Shown: piece by piece, positions 27,500-36,636 of the stretch | Numbering within the stretch: position 1 is the first letter of the stretch | Layout: each line of letters starts with the position of its first letter | Origin: Gillisella vitis | Lineage (GTDB): Bacteria > Pseudomonadota > Alphaproteobacteria > Rhizobiales > Rhizobiaceae | Reading direction: 5' to 3' | NCBI GenBank assembly: GCA_009744235.1 | Contig: WPHV01000003.1 | Location: 1 to 64,000, forward strand | Length of the DNA: 64,000 nt | Program-made: the position numbers and the translations under genes | The notes under the pieces: model-generated | Databases searched by the model: none | Seen by the model: the letters and a program-made list of their open reading frames with translations, nothing else | Told to the model about the DNA's origin: nothing

Positions 27500-28279
27500 C
27501 TACCATATGCCTTTGGTGAGGCCAGTCCACAGCCAGCGCCAGAGGGTCGGTGGAAAATAGAGTGCGGATGGTCCGGTCGGCGCGATAGGGGTCAGTTTTC
27601 CCTCCAGAGCGTCGCCCACCGCCTGGCAGGTGATGAGAAGGGCTGCTGCCGTCAACAGCATTGGATAGGTGGAGATGAAATCACCGGAGCTTGGCTGCGC
27701 ACGCACCTGGTAAAGGACGTCTCCGGTGTCGGTGCCCTGATCGACCAGATGCACCGTTGCGCCGAAATTGCCGCGATCGCCTTTTGCCAGCGCCCAGTAG
27801 CCGCCCATCTGACCGCGATAGGCGGGATTGATGCCAGCATGAAGATTAAGCACGGGGCAGGGCATGCTGGCCAGAACTTTGGTCGTCATCAGCCGGGTGC
27901 TGACCAACAGGATCACGCGCGGAGAGAGCTGTTGGATCGCCTCCTGCGCCTCGGGACTGTTGATGCTGCGCACAGTAGTCACTGGGATCTGCGGATTGAA
28001 ATGGGGATTGGCGGCAAAGTCCCGGCAGATCGTTTCTGTGCGTTTTTGGGCTGCCCGGCGCATGAATTTGCCGGCGGCCATGGTGGCGAGCTGACCAAGT
28101 GCTGCCACGGTTCCAACCCGCCGTTGACGGCGTCGAAAAATCTCCGCCTTGCTTTCCTGTTCTTCCAAGAGGACCTGCACGTCACCGAAACGGGCTTTCA
28201 GCGCGTTGACCACCATCCACGGGTTTGGCCCCCCGGCGGTCATCACCAGAATTGCGCCTTTGCCCTGCTGCTGCCCCAT
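27500..28279 (-). CDS. Formyltransferase family protein
   Basis: Protein of 259 residues with a formyl_transf_N fold. The key loop PVLNLHAGINPAYRGQMGGY corresponds to the N-x-H-x-S/G-LLPxxRG motif that holds the catalytic His. The catalytic Asp lies in FGATVHLVDQGTDTGDVL. It lacks the C-terminal domain of methionyl-tRNA formyltransferase and has a basic helix (RRRQRRVG) in the front part. Such proteins in rhizobia probably N-formylate an amino sugar or another amine; the target is unknown. GAGGGG precedes the ATG at 28279. Confidence 0.85.
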   Translation of the reverse strand: MGQQQGKGAILVMTAGGPNPWMVVNALKARFGDVQVLLEEQESKAEIFRRRQRRVGTVAALGQLATMAAGKFMRRAAQKRTETICRDFAANPHFNPQIPVTTVRSINSPEAQEAIQQLSPRVILLVSTRLMTTKVLASMPCPVLNLHAGINPAYRGQMGGYWALAKGDRGNFGATVHLVDQGTDTGDVLYQVRAQPSSGDFISTYPMLLTAAALLITCQAVGDALEGKLTPIAPTGPSALYFPPTLWRWLWTGLTKGIW

Positions 28280-28494
28280 GATCAATCCCCTCAAGCGCCG
28301 CTTTAGCCCATGTTATTTATGTGCTCGCGAGCAATCTGAACCAAACTTTCATAAGTGCGGATATCATGCGGCGTAAATGTTTGGTTAAAAACGCTGAAAT
28401 CTTTGGGTGCGAATGAACTTTTTTCGAGTTGCCGCGTTCATGCCAATGCGAGGCACCTGTGGTGCCCGATTATCATAATAGGGGTTTATCCAAT

Positions 28495-28653
28495 ATGAAC
28501 ACGAAAAAGCTCGCTGCCGTTGCTGCTCTCTTTGTTGCCGCTGCCGCATTGTCGTCATGCGGTAACACGATCCGTGGTATGGGCAAAGATACAGCCAATA
28601 CCGTGAACGCCACGCAGTCGGCGGGCAACAATGTCGCCAAGGCTGCTAAATAA
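28495..28653 (+). CDS. Entericidin-like lipoprotein
   Basis: Protein of 52 residues at most: a signal peptide MNTKKLAAVAALFVAAAAL with lipobox LSSC at about residues 19-22, then the entericidin motif CGNTIRGMGKDTANTV. After lipidation only about 30 residues remain in the cell envelope. Entericidins are small antidote/toxin-type or stress-linked lipoproteins; in alphaproteobacteria they belong to the general stress response. GGGG stands 10 nt before the ATG. A longer frame from 28429 has no signal-peptide logic. Confidence 0.9.
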   Translation: MNTKKLAAVAALFVAAAALSSCGNTIRGMGKDTANTVNATQSAGNNVAKAAK

Positions 28654-28735
28654 CGCAACCTAACAGCAGTTTTGCTTCACGCCCTTCAAGGGATGAAGCA
28701 AAGCTGCTTCGGGAAAGGGAAGAGGAGTTAGGTCC

Positions 28736-28888
28736 ATGTCCATGCATCTGGTTGCCAAAGTGAGTGCTGCTTATATTCTGGCGGTTGTCGTTTCGGCCGC
28801 TGGGCATGTCGCCTTCCAGGGTCCGCCGATTCAATTTGCGGGCCAAACTCAGGAAGTGGGCATTCTGACCGCTTCTGCCCAGCAGTAA
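28736..28888 (+). CDS. Small putative secreted protein (50 residues)
   Basis: An open frame of 50 codons with AGAGGAG 8 nt before its ATG, one of the better ribosome-binding sites of the window. The protein starts MSMHLVAKVSAAYILAVVVS, a basic then hydrophobic stretch like a signal peptide or anchor, followed by AAGHVAFQ and a polar tail ending TASAQQ. I do not recognise a family. It sits 82 bp after the entericidin gene; a hairpin (TTTGCTTCA / TGAAGCAAA, about 28671-28701) lies between. It may be cotranscribed with entericidin as a small envelope protein. Confidence 0.6.
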   Translation: MSMHLVAKVSAAYILAVVVSAAGHVAFQGPPIQFAGQTQEVGILTASAQQ

Positions 28889-29019
28889 GAGTGGCGTCAA
28901 CGGCGGGATACAGCTAGCTTTTTTGCTCTATTCCCTCGTGAAACTTGTGTATTGGCGTCCGTGCAAGAAGACGGACCAGAAGGGTCGCGCCTTCAAATAT
29001 TTGATGTGAGAGTTCACTT

Positions 29020-29805
29020 TTGAGATTTTGCTCGGAAAACGCGCTCCGTTTGAAAATAGTCGTTTGGCTTTTTGCGATCCTGTCCCCGCTTGTTATTTCT
29101 CCAGAGCGTGCTGAGGCAGAAGAACATAATTGTCGTGACCAGACGGAAAACGGCTTTGCTTATCGTGTCTGTCGATTTGATCCCGCCACGCGCACAATTC
29201 GCATCTTCAACCGCAATGCCGACGGCGATGTCTATGGTGGGTTCGAGGCATTGCGAAGCCAGCTTTGGCAGCAAAGACTGATCCTCACCTTCGCCGTCAA
29301 TGGCGGTATGTATCACTCCGATCTCAGTCCCGTTGGCCTGTTCGTAGACTATGGCGTGACGCGCAAGCCAGTCGAAACAGCCGATGGCTGGGGCAATTTT
29401 TACCTGAAGCCGAATGGCGTGTTTTTTCTCAAAGACGGCCATGCTGGTGTGCTTGAGACCGGGCAATTCGAAACCCAGAAGATTGAAGCGGATTTCGCCA
29501 CCCAATCCGGCCCGATGCTGGTCATTGATGGTGTTCTGCACCCGAAGTTTCTCCCCGCCAGCGACAGTTTGAAAATCCGCAATGGTGTCGGTATCGACGC
29601 CAGCGGCCAAGTGGTGTTTGCGTTGAGCAAAGACCCTGTGCGTTTCTACGATATGGCTACGTTCTTTCGTGACCGGTTGGGCGCGGCCAATGCACTTTAT
29701 CTGGATGGGACGATTTCAAGCCTTGCGGAGCCGATGGCTGGCCGAATCGACCGGGCCTATCTGCTCGGGCCGATCATCGCGGTGGTAGACCAGCGCCCCA
29801 ACTGA
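29020..29805 (+). CDS. Phosphodiester glycosidase family protein, exported
   Basis: Protein of 261 residues with a signal-peptide-like start (LKIVVWLFAILSPLVIS, then AEAEE) and a NAGPA-type domain. TFAVNGGMYHSDLSPVGLF at about residue 90, the central QSGPMLVIDG, RNGVGIDASGQVVF and the closing LYLDGTISSL are its conserved blocks. Family members remove the outer sugar from a sugar-1-phosphodiester; the bacterial targets are mostly unknown. No ATG fits. TTG at 29020, with GAGAG 7 nt upstream, is the best start and TTG at 29050 the alternative. It is convergent with the O-GlcNAc-transferase-like gene. Confidence 0.85.
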   Translation: MRFCSENALRLKIVVWLFAILSPLVISPERAEAEEHNCRDQTENGFAYRVCRFDPATRTIRIFNRNADGDVYGGFEALRSQLWQQRLILTFAVNGGMYHSDLSPVGLFVDYGVTRKPVETADGWGNFYLKPNGVFFLKDGHAGVLETGQFETQKIEADFATQSGPMLVIDGVLHPKFLPASDSLKIRNGVGIDASGQVVFALSKDPVRFYDMATFFRDRLGAANALYLDGTISSLAEPMAGRIDRAYLLGPIIAVVDQRPN

Positions 29806-29827
29806 CGCATCTCGATCTTTGTGACTA

Positions 29828-31594
29828 TCAGTCAGTATCCTGCCTGAACGGTTCCTGTCGGCTCGGCAGGGCTGGCACATCGATGTGATCCGGTTCCAAG
29901 CCGGCCTTTTCCCGTTCTACCATCAACTCAAAAGCGCGTTCCAGATGGCGGGTGAACCGTCGCGTGTCAAAGAGCGGCGCGTGCAGCCGATTGTCCCCAA
30001 TCGTCTGCCTGAGTGCGGCAAGCCGGGGCCGGTCCTGCGCCAGATCTGCGGCTAGGCGCACCATGTCGTCTGGCGTCTCCGCCACCAGTTGCGGAACGCC
30101 GAGCGCGGTCAGCAGGCTTTCTGACACCCTTGAGGCGAAATTCCTGCCCTTGAAGGTGATGACCGGCAGGCCCGCCCATAGCTTGTCCGAGGTCGTGGTG
30201 TGGCCGTTATAGGGATAGGTATCGAGACCGAGATCGGCCGCCTGCATTCGGGCAATATGCGGCGCGTAACTTTCGGCGCCAGTGAAATAAAGGCGTGAAC
30301 GTTCGATTCCGCACCCGGTCATGAATGCGGTCAGTCGGTCGCGCTGTTCGCGCCCGGCGCAGAGAACCCACAGAATGGATGAGGGAATGGCGTCCAGCAT
30401 TCTTGCCCAGAGACGCGCGGTTTGCGGGGAAATCTTGCGAACCATGTTGAAGGAGGCCAGCACGAAGGCATTTTCCGGCAGGTCGAGCAGGGAGCGGGAT
30501 GTGGCCGGTGGCAGCGGGCGATAGCGATTGTCGTTTGCCTGATAGGTTTCCGGCAATCGGCAGAGCCTCTCGTGATAATGGGGTTTGGATGAGTCAGGTG
30601 TGACGATCAGGTCGGAGATGACATAATCGCAATCGATCCCATAGGCGGAGCCGGGAAAACCGAGATAGGCGACCTGCAAGCGGGCAAGGCCACTATTGAT
30701 CAGATCGGCGCGGACATCTTTGGTATGGCCTTTGAGATCGACCAGAATATCAAGGTCAAAGCCGCGGATGAAATCGCGTGCCGTACCATCGTCCATGCGC
30801 AGGATGTCGTGAAGATTGGGGTAGGTCTGCCGCAGTCCCCGATCCAGCTCCCTGATATCCTCTGGGGTGTGACAGAATAGGTGGATCTCGAAGCGGGCTG
30901 CGTCGTGACCCAGCAAAACACTTTGCAACAGTCGCATGGTTGGATGTTGGTCGGAAAAATCCGACGAAAGATAACCGACACGGATTTTTTTCCCGAAATG
31001 ATGGGGTAGGCTGCGGCGTGCCTGGCGCGATTGCTCCGTAAATGGCTTTCCGCTGGCCATCCGGGTTTGGCGGCCATTGATCGCCTCGTCGTCACACCAC
31101 AGCATGTGCTGGTAGGGATCGTCGATGTTGAAAAATGCCGGATTGGTGCAATCGCGCATCGCGGCCACCAGCGCGTGGTCGCTGGCTTCGATTTCCTTGA
31201 GGCACAATTGTCCTCGCAGCAGCCGCCGATAGGTTCTTTGCTCTTCCGGGTCGAGTGATGCGAGGTGTTGGGATTCGAGATTTTGGGATTCTGGCACTTT
31301 GCGGATCAGGGAAAGCGCCTGCTCCCCCTGATCAATCTGCATATACAAACGCGCGGCCATCAGCAGAAACATCCGGCGATTTTGCGGCTGCACATCCGCC
31401 ACCCGGGCGTAAAGCTCGGCGGCCTGGAGTTTTTCCTCCAGCTTTGCATGGCATTGCGCCGCCACCAGCATCATATTGGCGTCCGGTGGACGTTTTTTCA
31501 AAAGCGGGTGCAGGCGGTCGAGGCAGGCGCGCAGATCGCCCTGCTTATAGGCCTGCAAAGCCTGGAGGAAGGCCGGGGACTGACCCACGCTCAC
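29828..31594 (-). CDS. O-GlcNAc transferase-like protein (GT41, SPINDLY type) with TPR region
   Basis: Protein of 588 residues. Residues 1-130 are TPR-like helices (FLQALQAYKQGDLRACLDRL, AAELYARVADVQPQN). The catalytic part carries GT41 blocks: IRVGYLSSDFSDQHPTMRLL, DLKGHTKDVRADLI, AYLGFPGSAYGIDCDYVISD, and YNGHTTTSDKLWAGLPVITF followed by KGRNFASRV. These are the conserved UDP-sugar and acceptor motifs, so activity is likely. Bacterial members glycosylate proteins (flagellin, autotransporters) or unknown substrates. It starts with GTG overlapping the TGA of the small gene upstream by 4 nt, so the two are translationally coupled. Confidence 0.9.
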   Translation of the reverse strand: MSVGQSPAFLQALQAYKQGDLRACLDRLHPLLKKRPPDANMMLVAAQCHAKLEEKLQAAELYARVADVQPQNRRMFLLMAARLYMQIDQGEQALSLIRKVPESQNLESQHLASLDPEEQRTYRRLLRGQLCLKEIEASDHALVAAMRDCTNPAFFNIDDPYQHMLWCDDEAINGRQTRMASGKPFTEQSRQARRSLPHHFGKKIRVGYLSSDFSDQHPTMRLLQSVLLGHDAARFEIHLFCHTPEDIRELDRGLRQTYPNLHDILRMDDGTARDFIRGFDLDILVDLKGHTKDVRADLINSGLARLQVAYLGFPGSAYGIDCDYVISDLIVTPDSSKPHYHERLCRLPETYQANDNRYRPLPPATSRSLLDLPENAFVLASFNMVRKISPQTARLWARMLDAIPSSILWVLCAGREQRDRLTAFMTGCGIERSRLYFTGAESYAPHIARMQAADLGLDTYPYNGHTTTSDKLWAGLPVITFKGRNFASRVSESLLTALGVPQLVAETPDDMVRLAADLAQDRPRLAALRQTIGDNRLHAPLFDTRRFTRHLERAFELMVEREKAGLEPDHIDVPALPSRQEPFRQDTD

Positions 31595-31938
31595 AGCGCT
31601 GATTTCGGATAGGCACGCTCCAGGCCGCCGGAGCGTGTCAGCCCCTGGCGAAAGGCCAGATAGGCGCCATGTTGACTGGATTTGGCAATTTCCATCAAGC
31701 GAATCTGCATCCGGGCCGGGCAGCTATTGCCCAACCATTCACCGCAGCGTTCAAGCTTCAGGGAGTTGAGGAAGCGCTGACCGGCGGATTGTTCCAGATA
31801 GGCGAACAGGCCTTCGGCAAAGGTCTCGTCCTGCTTGGGGTTTTCCAGCATCAGGGCCAGGAAGGCCTTGTCGTCATCAGAGAATCCACCCAGCTTCATG
31901 GCAACGGTGTCTCGGTCGGTAACGGCGGTGGCGGACAT
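31591..31938 (-). CDS. Hypothetical protein coupled to the O-GlcNAc transferase
   Basis: Protein of 115 residues without signal peptide or membrane helix. The body reads GGFSDDDKAFLALMLENPKQ, FAEGLFAYLEQSAGQRFLNS and a Cys pair (ERCGEWLGNSC) about 75 residues in. I recognise no family. Overlap with the GTG start of the glycosyltransferase suggests a fixed stoichiometry or partnership, perhaps a substrate or adaptor for it. GGAG lies 9 nt before the ATG. Confidence 0.7.
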   Translation of the reverse strand: MSATAVTDRDTVAMKLGGFSDDDKAFLALMLENPKQDETFAEGLFAYLEQSAGQRFLNSLKLERCGEWLGNSCPARMQIRLMEIAKSSQHGAYLAFRQGLTRSGGLERAYPKSAL

Positions 31939-32345
31939 GATGAAGGTCTCCTGCTGTCTTGGCTTTTGCCCGGCGTGTCTGTTGTGAGTCTCTATCGATA
32001 TTATCTGCATTGGTTCTTAAACAATCGTCGCTGGAGCAGAGCTTGCGATTTTATCAACCGAATAATTCGCGGCATTGTTTGGTGATCGACAATTTGACTC
32101 CGTTGAGCCTTGCGTGAGGCTTGCGGCCGGCTTCATCCGCTGGTTGACACAGGTGCCGCAACGTTTGACGGTAGGATATCGCTGTTCTTCAAAGGCGAAC
32201 GAAATGCGGCAAAGCTTTGCGGATATTGTATAATTACCCATTTCGAGTCTGAGCTGGGAAAATTGTCTGAGAGCTGATCCCGCTTGAATGCTATTTTCTG
32301 CAATGGGGGCTTGTCATCGGGCCCGCATTTTTCCGGAGTGTTTCT
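31939..32345. other. Divergent promoter region, nothing specific seen
   Basis: 407 bp between the glycosyltransferase operon and the divergent GT2-like gene. It is moderately AT-rich with no convincing ORF. No terminator or operator-like dyad stands out. Confidence 0.5.
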
Positions 32346-33368
32346 ATGGCCGAACTGACTATCTGCATGCCCAGCCATCGCCCGCTCGACGGTTCGCGCG
32401 CTGCCATCGACAGTGCGCTTGCTTTTTGCGAGGCGCGGGACGCCCTGCTGGTGGTCAGCGACAATTCCGGCGATGCCGCCAAAAAAGCCTATTTGCAAGA
32501 CCTTTCTCCCCGGCTGACCTATGTGCCAAGCGAGGCACAAACGGCCTTCGCCAATATGTTCAACGCTGTCGAGGCAGCCTCCACGCCCTTCATCATGCCG
32601 ATGGGCGATGATGACGAGATCGTTGCCGAAGCGGATCAGGTGCCTTTCGATCTCGACGATCTGCCCTTCGATTACGTTGGCGTCCTGCCGGTGACCGAAA
32701 GCTTCCTTCAGCGGTCCGAAACCGGTTCGGTTCAGGCCTTTGCCCTGGAAGAGTATGACCCCGGCGAAAGAATGCTCGCCTATCTGCAGAACAGCCCGAC
32801 CAACAATGGCGGTTTCTATTCCATCCTGCGCCGCGAAGTCTGGCTTGCGACGATGGACCTGTTTCTGCGATCCCATCCGACCAAGGCAGCGACATGCGAC
32901 TGGGCCGTCGCAATATCCCTGTTTTCGACCGGAAAAATGGCGCATGATCCGTCGATCCGCTACCGCTACAATGCCGAAAAATGGGCTGAAAAAGCGCAGA
33001 TCGATGCGGAACGCAAGGCTATGCTGCTGGAAGCCGGACTGCCGGAGAGTGCGGTCCATTATGAAATGCTTCTGCTGTTTCTCGATGTTTTCGTGTTGAT
33101 CAACCGGGTTGGCTCGCCGCTCTCCATCGATGAGCGCCAACGTCTTGGTAAGTTCACGGTCAACCGGTTTCTGGGCAGCTTTATTCAGCAGGTGGCCGAT
33201 TCTCCTGAACTCTATGCCGAAGGCGTTACGGGTCTGGCGGAAATGGCGCTGGAGGAAACCGATAGTTTCACCCAATTCCAGATCGCCATGCTGATGGCCG
33301 AGCGGCTGCAGCCCGGTCTCAAAGACAAATACGTCGCCTTCATTCAAGCTTCGATTGCCGGAGCGTAA
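32346..33368 (+). CDS. Glycosyltransferase family 2-like protein
   Basis: Cytoplasmic protein of 340 residues. The start MAELTICMPSHRPLDGSRAA and LLVVSDNSGD are typical first strands of a GT-A/GT2 domain. PFIMPMGDDDEIV at about residue 82 gives a DDD metal site. The following 250 residues are mainly helical and include NNGGFYSILRREVW and CDWAVAI, with no membrane segments. The sugar donor and acceptor are unknown. It diverges from the GT41 operon, and together they form a small glycosylation locus. CCGGAG precedes the ATG. A hairpin at 33419-33458 separates it from the opposing importer operon. Confidence 0.8.
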   Translation: MAELTICMPSHRPLDGSRAAIDSALAFCEARDALLVVSDNSGDAAKKAYLQDLSPRLTYVPSEAQTAFANMFNAVEAASTPFIMPMGDDDEIVAEADQVPFDLDDLPFDYVGVLPVTESFLQRSETGSVQAFALEEYDPGERMLAYLQNSPTNNGGFYSILRREVWLATMDLFLRSHPTKAATCDWAVAISLFSTGKMAHDPSIRYRYNAEKWAEKAQIDAERKAMLLEAGLPESAVHYEMLLLFLDVFVLINRVGSPLSIDERQRLGKFTVNRFLGSFIQQVADSPELYAEGVTGLAEMALEETDSFTQFQIAMLMAERLQPGLKDKYVAFIQASIAGA

Positions 33369-33412
33369 AGCCAGGCGATAGCAATTCCAACCCATTGCAC
33401 GACGAGTTGGAG

Positions 33413-33458
33413 AAAAAATGGCGGCAAGGCAGTAGGACGATCTCCTGCCTTGCCGCCA
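33413..33458 (-). terminator. Terminator of the proVWX-type operon
   Basis: A 14-bp perfect stem TGGCGGCAAGGCAG / CTGCCTTGCCGCCA with a 12-nt loop. Read on the minus strand it runs directly into TTTTTTCTCC. It probably also helps stop the convergent glycosyltransferase transcript. Confidence 0.88.
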
Positions 33459-33465
33459 AAATCCT

Positions 33466-34533
33466 CTATTCTGCCGCCAGGGCCGGTTGGACGCTGTGCG
33501 CTGGCGAGACCATAGCCGAAAGGATGATCGAAAGGTCGATGGTGCCAATCTGGTGACCGGCCTTATCGGTCACCTGCGCCTCTGTGACGCCTTGCTCGAC
33601 CATGGCCCGGGCCGCCGTTTCCAGCGTCGTGCGGGCGGTGAGCTTGAACTGGCCCGCCGACTGCTGGCCTGACTGACTATGCGCCGGGACCATCACCGTG
33701 CCGATGCGGATTACCCGACCACGATTGACCTCGCGCACGAAGGCGGCAATGTAATCGTCCGCTGGACGCAGCACGATATCCTGGCCGCTGCCCTGCTGCA
33801 CCACTTCGCCATCGCGCAGAATGGCGATCTTGTCGCCCAGCCGCAACGCTTCGTCCAGATCGTGGGTGATGAACACCACAGTCTTTTGCAATTCCTGCTG
33901 CAAGTCGATCAGCATGGTCTGCATATCGACCCGGATTAGCGGGTCCAGTGCGGAATAGGCTTCGTCCATCAAGAGGATATCTGCATCGGTTGCGAGCGCT
34001 CGCGCCAGCCCAACGCGCTGCTGCATGCCGCCGGAAAGCTGGTTCGGATAATGGTTTTCAAAACCGGCAAGCCCGACCCGCTCGATCCAGTAGTGTCCCT
34101 TGGCAAGGCTTTCCTGCCGCGGCATGCCCTGGATATCGAGGCCGTAGAGGACGTTTTCCATCACGGTTCGATGTGGCAGCAGGCCGAACTTCTGAAAGAC
34201 CATCGCCGTTTTCCGGCGTCGGAAATCGCGCAGCTGTGCTGGCGACATGGCGCAGATGTCCGTTCCGTCGTAGAGCACTTCGCCCGCTGTCGGCTCGATC
34301 AACCGGTTGATATGGCGAATCAGCGTGGATTTGCCGGAGCCGGAAAGTCCCATGACCACGGTGATCTCGCCGCCGGGCATGTCGATGCTGATGTCGCGCA
34401 GGCCGAGCACATGGTGATGCTGGTCGTTCAACTCGGCCTTGGTGATGCCTTGGCGCACGGCGTCGATATGGGTTTTCTCGTCGGGACCGAAAATCTTGTA
34501 GAGATTGCGGATATCTATGCCGTGACTAGCCAT
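33466..34533 (-). CDS. proV: Betaine/choline/proline ABC transporter ATP-binding protein
   Basis: ATPase of 355 residues of the ProV/OpuAA type, energising uptake of a quaternary amine. Walker A is GLSGSGKST at about residue 62, the Q-loop MVFQKFGLLPHRTV, the signature LSGGMQQRV, Walker B ILLMDEAYSALDP and the switch His in FITHDLDEA. The long insertion before Walker A (QGITKAELNDQHHHVLGL) and the C-terminal regulatory part with a CBS-like segment (LETAARAMVEQGVTEAQVTD) are specific for this subfamily. Its start overlaps the permease stop by 8 nt. Choline, betaine and proline cannot be told apart from sequence. Confidence 0.9.
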   Translation of the reverse strand: MASHGIDIRNLYKIFGPDEKTHIDAVRQGITKAELNDQHHHVLGLRDISIDMPGGEITVVMGLSGSGKSTLIRHINRLIEPTAGEVLYDGTDICAMSPAQLRDFRRRKTAMVFQKFGLLPHRTVMENVLYGLDIQGMPRQESLAKGHYWIERVGLAGFENHYPNQLSGGMQQRVGLARALATDADILLMDEAYSALDPLIRVDMQTMLIDLQQELQKTVVFITHDLDEALRLGDKIAILRDGEVVQQGSGQDIVLRPADDYIAAFVREVNRGRVIRIGTVMVPAHSQSGQQSAGQFKLTARTTLETAARAMVEQGVTEAQVTDKAGHQIGTIDLSIILSAMVSPAHSVQPALAAE

Positions 34534-35440
34534 GCAGCACCTGTGTATGTTTCTGGAGGCGTTTGCCATAGGCTTGGCTTGCCCGGTCAAAAATGATGGC
34601 GATTGCCACAAGGGCAAAGCCGTTGAGCAGGCCGATGGTGAAGAACTGGTTGGTAATGGCCTGCAAGACATTCTTGCCGAGCCCGCCAACCCCGATCATC
34701 GAGGCAATGACCACCATGGCCAGCGACATCATGATCGTCTGGTTGATGCCCGCCATGATGTTGGGGAGGGCCAACGGGATCTGCACATTGAACAGTTTCT
34801 GCCGCTCCGACGACCCGAAAGCATCCGCAGCTTCGATGGCTTCGCGACTGACAAGGCGGATACCGAGATTGGTGAGCCGGATAATTGGCGCGATGGCATA
34901 GATCACCACGGCGATCAGGCCCGGCACCTTGCCGATCCCGAAAATCATCACCACGGGGATCAGATAGACGAAGCTCGGCATGGTCTGCATCACGTCGAGT
35001 ATCGGATTGAAAACCGACTGGGCGCGGTCGGACCGCGCCATCCAGATGCCGAGGGGAATGCCGATGACGATGGCGCAGAGCGTGCAAACGGTCACCATGG
35101 CAAGTGTTATCATAGTATCCTGCCAGAGACCGGCCATACCAATCAACAGCATGGCAAGAGCCGTGCCGAGTGTAATGCGCCAATTGCGGCTGACGCCGTA
35201 GACAATGGCGGCCAGTGCGACGATCATCACGATCCAGGGCGTATCGACGAACAACGCCTGAAGCCAGTTCAGGAACCATTGCAGCGGCAGGGTCAGTCCG
35301 TCGAGAAAATCGCCGTAGGAGCGGACGAAAGTCTTGAAGCCGGTATCGACGGTCTTCTTGAAAGTCCGCATGAGAGTGTCATCCACCGCCGGAAACCGGC
35401 AGAGGAGCGTGGGGATATAGCTACAGATAGCAGATGCCAT
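34526..35440 (-). CDS. proW: Betaine/choline/proline ABC transporter permease
   Basis: Inner-membrane subunit of 304 residues with about six to seven hydrophobic segments after a soluble N-terminal stretch. The binding-protein-dependent EAA loop is EAADAFGSSERQKLFNVQIPLALPNIMAGI. SFVYLIPVVMIFGIGKVPG and the loop before the last helices (VIASMIGVGGLGKNVL) are strongly ProW-like. AAGGAG precedes the ATG. It is the middle gene of the operon, 197 bp after the binding-protein gene. Confidence 0.92.
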   Translation of the reverse strand: MASAICSYIPTLLCRFPAVDDTLMRTFKKTVDTGFKTFVRSYGDFLDGLTLPLQWFLNWLQALFVDTPWIVMIVALAAIVYGVSRNWRITLGTALAMLLIGMAGLWQDTMITLAMVTVCTLCAIVIGIPLGIWMARSDRAQSVFNPILDVMQTMPSFVYLIPVVMIFGIGKVPGLIAVVIYAIAPIIRLTNLGIRLVSREAIEAADAFGSSERQKLFNVQIPLALPNIMAGINQTIMMSLAMVVIASMIGVGGLGKNVLQAITNQFFTIGLLNGFALVAIAIIFDRASQAYGKRLQKHTQVLHG

Positions 35441-35637
35441 ATGTGCTCCTTATCGTACGGATCAATGCCAATGCCGGTGTATTCGGCTTTATCGACGCAG
35501 CTTGATCATGTGTAGTGTAGCGGGGCGTTGGCATGGCCAAACTGCCGCAAGAATGACGGTGGAGACATGTCCACCGCCACCCGCGAGGGTAATTTCATCA
35601 CTGACGAGAGATCGCCAAGGCGGCCTCCCGGGCGTTA

Positions 35638-36636
35638 TTAAAGAGCTGCCTTGACCTTTTCAGCGACCTCGGGCGAGACCCACTGCGTCCAGACATCAGG
35701 GTATGTCTTCAGGAAGTATTCGGCGGCATCGGCATTGTCCGCCTGGTTCTCACTCATCCAGGCCAGAACCTTACCGATGGTTTCATTGTCCCACTGGCGT
35801 TTGCCGACATAGTCCATCGTCACGCCAGCCTTCTCGGCAAAGCTCTTGGTGACGACACTATAGACATCCGTCACTGGATAATCGTTGACGCGGGGATCGG
35901 CACAATCGGCAACCGAGGTGCAGCGGTCCCATTCCGCCTTGTCGAAACTGGTATCCATCCCAAGCTTGACCATATCATATTTGCCGAGAATGGCGGTCGG
36001 CGCCCAGTAATAGCCAAGCCATCCCTTTTTCTTTTCAATGGCATTGGCAATCGAGCCGTCCAGCGCGGCAGACGAACCGCTATCGACAAGCTGGAAGCCT
36101 GCATCGTCACCCTTCAGCGCCTTGTAGATATTCTCCGTGGTGACCTGACATGCCCAACCGGATGGGCAATTGGTAACAGCACCCTTGGACGAATCTTCCG
36201 GGGCTGGGAAAAGCTCGGGATGTTTCAGCGCGTCCTGGACGGTCTTGATGTCTGGATGCTCATCGGTGATGTATTTCGGAACCCACCAGCCCTCAACGCC
36301 GCCATCCTTCAGAATGCGTGCGGCTTTGAGCAGGCGACCGTCCTTGACGGCTTCCGCCAGCGGCTTTTGAATCGTATTGACCCAAAGCTCAGGGGCCAGA
36401 TCAGGCTCGCCCTTTTCATTCATTGAGGTGAAGGTCGGCATGGTGTCGCCAGTCACCAGATTGACGGAACAACCATAACCGCTTTCCAGAATGATCTTGT
36501 CGACATTGGCCGCGACGCCGGCTGAGGCCCAGTTCATTTCCGCAATGGAGACCGAACCGCAATCAGCGGCCTCGGCGGAACCGGCCATGCCATACAATCC
36601 GGCGGCGAGTATCGTGGAAACGAGCAATGTCCTCAT
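35638..36636 (-). CDS. proX: Betaine/choline/proline ABC transporter substrate-binding protein
   Basis: Periplasmic OpuAC-type binding protein of 332 residues. The signal peptide LLVSTILAAGLYGMAGSAEA ends before ADCGSVSIAEMNWASAG. Aromatic residues expected to box the ammonium group are plentiful (GVEGWWVPKY, GWLGYYWAP). The two-lobe pattern and Cys pairs (CPSGWAC, CTSVADC) are those of rhizobial ProX-like proteins. It is the first gene of the operon, and the 197-bp gap to proW could allow higher expression of the binding protein. Confidence 0.9.
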   Translation of the reverse strand: MRTLLVSTILAAGLYGMAGSAEAADCGSVSIAEMNWASAGVAANVDKIILESGYGCSVNLVTGDTMPTFTSMNEKGEPDLAPELWVNTIQKPLAEAVKDGRLLKAARILKDGGVEGWWVPKYITDEHPDIKTVQDALKHPELFPAPEDSSKGAVTNCPSGWACQVTTENIYKALKGDDAGFQLVDSGSSAALDGSIANAIEKKKGWLGYYWAPTAILGKYDMVKLGMDTSFDKAEWDRCTSVADCADPRVNDYPVTDVYSVVTKSFAEKAGVTMDYVGKRQWDNETIGKVLAWMSENQADNADAAEYFLKTYPDVWTQWVSPEVAEKVKAAL

